Source of the DNA: Coriobacteriaceae bacterium
Lineage (GTDB): Bacteria; Actinomycetota; Coriobacteriia; Coriobacteriales; Coriobacteriaceae
Direction of reading: 5' to 3'
NCBI GenBank assembly: GCA_902835305.1
Contig: CADFMD010000005.1
Coordinates: 1 to 64,000, forward strand
DNA length: 64,000 nt
Shown: positions 60,904-64,000 of the stretch, in pieces
How positions within the stretch are numbered: the first letter of the stretch is position 1
Layout of the letters: every line of letters starts with the position of its first letter
Notes under the pieces: model-generated
What the model was told of the DNA's origin: nothing
The model's input: the letters and a program-made list of their open reading frames with translations, nothing else
Database searches by the model: none
Made by a program: the position numbers and the translations under genes

Positions 60904-62763
60904 ATGAACCCGTACACTTCTTCCGGTTCGGTCGCCACGATGACGGCCAACGTGTCTGGCAACGATAGCCTCAACGACCTGGGGGACGGTCCGCGCCAGC
61001 CCGGCGACCCCGAGCGCTATCCCGTGGGCGCGGTGACCCGCCGCCTGCTGGGCTATGTTCGCCCGCACCGCATTTCGTTTGCGGCGTCGTTTGTGAGCGC
61101 TGCCATCTCGGTGATCTTGCAGCTCTACACACCTATTCTCATCGGCGAGGGCATCGACCTGATCGTCGCCGCCGGGCAGGTGGACTTCGATGCGCTGCTG
61201 CCGCTTGTCACCAAGCTCGCGATTGTCCTCGTAGGTGCTGCGGCTTTCCAGTGGCTGCAGGGCTATTGCGTTAACCGCTTGTCCTACGAGACGGTGCGCG
61301 ACATGCGCGTGGAGGCGAGCGACAAGCTCAGCCGCATGCCGCTCAGCTTTATCGACAGCCATGCCCACGGCGACCTCATGAGCCGCGTGGTCAACGACGT
61401 CGATCAGGTGGGCGACGGTCTGCTGCAGGGCTTCACGCAGCTCTTTACCGGCGTCATCACCATCGTGGGCACGCTCGCGTTTATGCTCTCCATCAACCTG
61501 ACCATGACGCTTGTGGTGGTGCTCGTCACGCCGCTTTCCATCTTTGCGGCCGGTGCCATCGCCAAGCTTTCCAATAAGAGCTTTACGGCACAGCAGCGCA
61601 TCCAAGGCCAGCTTGGCGGTCATATTGAGGAGTACGTGGGCGAGCAGAAGCTGGTGGATGCGTTTGCCTATGGCCCGAACGCTCAACAGCGCTTTGATGC
61701 CCTTAACGCCGAGCTCTATACGGCAGGTGAGCACGCGCAGTTTATGGGCTCGCTCTCCAACCCCGGCACGCGCTTTATCAATAACATCATCTATGCCGTG
61801 GTCGCTGTGATCGGCTGCGCGGGCGTGATCACGGGCGTGCCCGCGGCGCTCACGGTGGGCGGCGTGCAGATCTTCCTGTCCTATGCCAACCAGTACACCA
61901 AGCCGTTCAATGAGGTCACCAACGTCATTACGCAAATCCAGACGGCGTACGCCTCGGCGCGCCGCATGTTCGCGCTGCTCGATGCCCGCGAGCAGGAGCC
62001 CGATGCGCCAGATGCCGTGGAGCTTGCCGCCCCGCAGGGCGAGGTGACCTTTGAGCATGTGGACTTTAGCTATGTGCCCGACCGCAAGCTGCTGCAGGAT
62101 ATTTGCATCGAGGCCAAGCCCGGCATGCGCTTTGCCCTGGTCGGTTCCACGGGCTGCGGCAAGACGACGCTCATCAACCTGTTGCTGCGCTTTTACGATA
62201 TCGACGCCGGTCGCATTGCGGTCGATGGCCGTTCCTCGCGTGACTACACGCGCGCAAGCCTGCGCCGTGCCTTTGGCATGGTGCTGCAGGACACTTGGCT
62301 GTTTGAGGGCACCGTGGCGGAAAACATCGCTTACGGTTGCCCGGATGCCACGCGCGAACAGGTTATCGAGGCTGCCAAGCGCGCGCATGCGCACAAGTTT
62401 ATCGTGCAGCTGCCAGGCGGCTACGATACGGTGATCGGCGAGGACGGCGGCACGTTTAGCCAAGGTCAAAAACAGCTGCTGTGCATCGCGCGCGCCATGC
62501 TCACCGACCCGGCGATCTTGCTGCTGGACGAGGCAACGTCGAGCATCGATACGCGTACCGAGCTGCAGGTGCAGGCGGCATTCGACGAGCTCATGGCAGG
62601 TCGCACAAGCTTTGTCGTGGCGCACCGCCTGAGCACCATCCGCAACGCCGACTGCATTCTGGTGATGCGCGACGGCCAGATTATCGAGCGCGGCACGCAC
62701 GACGAGTTGCTAGCGGCAGGCGGCTTCTATGCCGAGCTTTATCGTAGCCAGTTTGCCCAGTAG
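60904..62763 (+). CDS. ABC exporter subunit with consensus ATP site (second pair)
   Basis: A 619-residue half-transporter. A 45-residue polar N-terminus precedes the six-helix domain. The ATPase has Walker A GSTGCGKTT, signature SQGQKQ, Walker B ILLLDEATSSID with catalytic Glu, and H-loop VAHRLS. It is the catalytic partner of the gene at 59038. AAAGGAGG lies in the end of that gene, and ATG 60904 directly follows its TAA. No regulator is adjacent, unlike the MarR-controlled pair at 38.5 kb. Substrate unknown. Confidence 0.94.
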   Translation: MNPYTSSGSVATMTANVSGNDSLNDLGDGPRQPGDPERYPVGAVTRRLLGYVRPHRISFAASFVSAAISVILQLYTPILIGEGIDLIVAAGQVDFDALLPLVTKLAIVLVGAAAFQWLQGYCVNRLSYETVRDMRVEASDKLSRMPLSFIDSHAHGDLMSRVVNDVDQVGDGLLQGFTQLFTGVITIVGTLAFMLSINLTMTLVVVLVTPLSIFAAGAIAKLSNKSFTAQQRIQGQLGGHIEEYVGEQKLVDAFAYGPNAQQRFDALNAELYTAGEHAQFMGSLSNPGTRFINNIIYAVVAVIGCAGVITGVPAALTVGGVQIFLSYANQYTKPFNEVTNVITQIQTAYASARRMFALLDAREQEPDAPDAVELAAPQGEVTFEHVDFSYVPDRKLLQDICIEAKPGMRFALVGSTGCGKTTLINLLLRFYDIDAGRIAVDGRSSRDYTRASLRRAFGMVLQDTWLFEGTVAENIAYGCPDATREQVIEAAKRAHAHKFIVQLPGGYDTVIGEDGGTFSQGQKQLLCIARAMLTDPAILLLDEATSSIDTRTELQVQAAFDELMAGRTSFVVAHRLSTIRNADCILVMRDGQIIERGTHDELLAAGGFYAELYRSQFAQ

Positions 62764-62878
62764 GGCCCAGTAGGGGCTGCCGATTAGCGGCAGATGGTTT
62801 ACATCTGTCACGTTAGTACTAAGATATTCATCTAATAAATTGCATTAATGGCTCGAGTTTCGGGGGAAACGAGGCAAC

Positions 62879-63436
62879 GTGACTATGACATGCTCTATGG
62901 TGGTCAACAGCAAGAGCGGTAATACCAGGATGGTTTCGGGGGCGCTCAAGCGCGCGCTGCAGGCTGCGGGCGTCGAGTTTATCCATGCCGCTGCGCTGAG
63001 CGATGATGCAGATCCGGAACAGGTCGCGCAAGAGGCGCAGGGTGCCTGCACTGCCGATACGGTGCTCGTTGGTTTTTGGTGCGACAAGGGCGCCTGCACG
63101 CCTTCGGTCGCGGCGTTGCTCTCCGCCTTGCACGGTAAGCGCGTCTTCCTGTTTGGCACCTGCGGTTTTGGCGCCGACCAGAGCTATTATCAGCAGATTA
63201 TCGACCGCGTAACTTCCAATTTGGCTGGGGATGCCGAGCTTGCGGGCTGGGCGATGTGCCAGGGCAAGATGGGCCCCGCGGTCAAGCAGCGCTACGAGGC
63301 CATGCTTGAGCAAGATCCCGAAAACGCCCGATTTAAGATGCTGCTCGACAACTGGGTTGCCGCGAAGGACCATCCCACCAAGGAAGACCTGGACAACATG
63401 GCTGCAGCCGCCAAGAAGGCCGTGCTGGGAGAGTAG
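62879..63436 (+). CDS. Flavodoxin-like protein (Flavodoxin_4/BilS-like)
   Basis: A 185-residue (or 183 from ATG 62885) flavodoxin-fold protein. The FMN-phosphate loop is 'SMVVNSKSGNTRMVSGALKRAL' near residues 6-27. Family signatures are 'VLVGFWCDKGACTP' (about 63) and 'KRVFLFGTCGFGADQSYYQQII', which match the Flavodoxin_4 group that includes the gut bilirubin-reduction partner BilS. No bilR-like reductase is nearby, so that role is not claimed. GTG 62879 has GAGG at a usable distance; ATG 62885 is equally possible. Likely an electron carrier. A terminator follows. Confidence 0.82.
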   Translation: MTMTCSMVVNSKSGNTRMVSGALKRALQAAGVEFIHAAALSDDADPEQVAQEAQGACTADTVLVGFWCDKGACTPSVAALLSALHGKRVFLFGTCGFGADQSYYQQIIDRVTSNLAGDAELAGWAMCQGKMGPAVKQRYEAMLEQDPENARFKMLLDNWVAAKDHPTKEDLDNMAAAAKKAVLGE

Positions 63437-63480
63437 CTTCGCCGTTCGCGGTCCTTCGTGCAAAACAATACAAATGTGAA

Positions 63481-63506
63481 AGCCTCGAAGTTCTCGAGGC
63501 TTTTTT
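63481..63506 (+). terminator. Terminator after the flavodoxin-like gene
   Basis: AGCCTCGA / TCGAGGCT followed by TTTTTT. Confidence 0.9.
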
Positions 63507-63569
63507 CGTGACACGAGGGCGCCCCTTTATTGATGGAAGGCCTAATAAGCTGATTGCTCTACGCCCGGA

Positions 63570-63857
63570 TGTGTGCGGAGTGGGATGGGATTTCCGGATG
63601 GGTGGAGTTGCGGAAGCTGCGTCCCGGAATTTGCCTTTGGAATGGGATGCGGTTTCCCGGTGAAGGGCTCTGTGGAAACTACATCCCAGCATTCGGTCGA
63701 GAAATGGGATGTAGTTTCCGGTTGAGGGTCTTGGCGGAAAGTGCGACCCGGAATTTGTGATCGAAGCGGGATACGGCTTCCCAACGGGGCCACAAGCGGA
63801 AGCCGTATCCCACTCCGGACGTGAATCCTGGGACACGGTTCTCAGAGGATTATGGGC
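63570..63857. repeat. 62-bp-period tandem array of imperfect palindromes
   Basis: Units begin (GGAA of the left arm) at 63612, 63674, 63736 and 63798, exactly 62 bp apart. A half unit lies before (GGGATGGGATTTCC at 63582). Each unit has a left arm like GGAAACTACATCCC and a right arm like GGGATGTAGTTTCC, 16 or so bases apart. In unit 2 the arms are perfect complements. In units 3-4 the right arm of one and the left arm of the next are perfect complements. No coding sequence. Confidence 0.85.
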
Positions 63858-64000
63858 TGCGAACTACATGGGGCTGTCATAAAACTCCAGTAAAAGGGGG
63901 TCGGAAATAAATGGCACTTCCAGCAGTTTGTTTTAATGTGGGGGGGGGTACCATTATTTTAGTTTCGCAAAAAAATGATCCCTCTATGGGGAAGTTGCGT
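63858..64000. other. Unassigned window end
   Basis: No gene is supported here. A G9 run lies at 63940-63948 and an A7 run at 63970-63976. The stretch may be the upstream region of a gene outside the window. Confidence 0.4.

Noticed and set aside
63570..63857. Possible CRISPR array
   Set aside because: The period is regular, but the repeated parts are diverged imperfect palindromes, there are no unique spacers between identical repeats, and there are no cas genes.

Overview
The window is high-GC bacterial chromosome. Its gene content (FtsH/TilS/Hpt cluster, an actinobacterial-style EF-G paralogue, an isopeptide-rich LPXTG-type adhesin, glucitol-family PTS, no outer-membrane genes) best fits a gut Coriobacteriia member, most likely Collinsella. 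That assignment is inference from gene style, not a database match. There is no phage, integrase or transposase gene, and no CRISPR array.

Layout. 1-13.2 kb: housekeeping (small heat-shock protein, MBL hydrolase, tilS-hpt-ftsH, aminotransferase, PHP hydrolase, rRNA uracil methyltransferase) and a polar amino-acid ABC importer. 13.5-15.6 kb: EF-G-like GTPase. 15.7-23.1 kb: a sugar/polyol regulon comprising HAD phosphatase, class II aldolase, FGGY kinase, glucitol-type PTS (IIC, IIBC, GutM, IIA), an archaeal-type triosephosphate isomerase and a convergent GntR/UTRA regulator, with TAGACGTCTA operators. 23.3-33.4 kb: an accessory-looking stretch with a secreted nuclease, two duplicated HAD genes (one frameshifted), a Schlafen/AlbA-type ATP-binding regulator behind a dense TTAGAGAGA array, larE, a LacI regulator, glmS and a GntR/FCD regulator. 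Five copies of a 50-bp hairpin repeat are scattered through it. 33.5-49.1 kb: YeiH-type transporter, a degenerate NtrC-like regulator, nitroreductase, MarR plus heterodimeric ABC exporter, cysE, DedA, ilvE, lemA, TetR, tRNA-Ser, and a TadA-glycerate kinase fusion.

49.1-58.9 kb is a surface-protein locus. It holds a giant sortase-anchored adhesin (BspA LRRs, beta-helix, seven FctA-like domains, MPDTG anchor), the SRP RNA gene, and a second, coiled-coil LANTG-anchored protein. Both surface genes have a homopolymeric G/C tract inside the signal-peptide coding region, and both are out of frame with their well-placed ribosome-binding sites in this assembly. This suggests phase variation by slipped-strand mispairing and is the most exciting feature here. 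59-62.8 kb is a second heterodimeric ABC exporter pair, followed by a flavodoxin-like protein. The window ends in a non-coding 62-bp-period tandem array of imperfect palindromes.

Intergenic regions are unusually rich in structured repeats: a perfect 25-bp palindrome, at least four nested double palindromes, a MITE-like 203-bp unit, the five-copy hairpin family and the 62-bp array. Most large antisense reading frames are shadows of high-GC genes and are not annotated.
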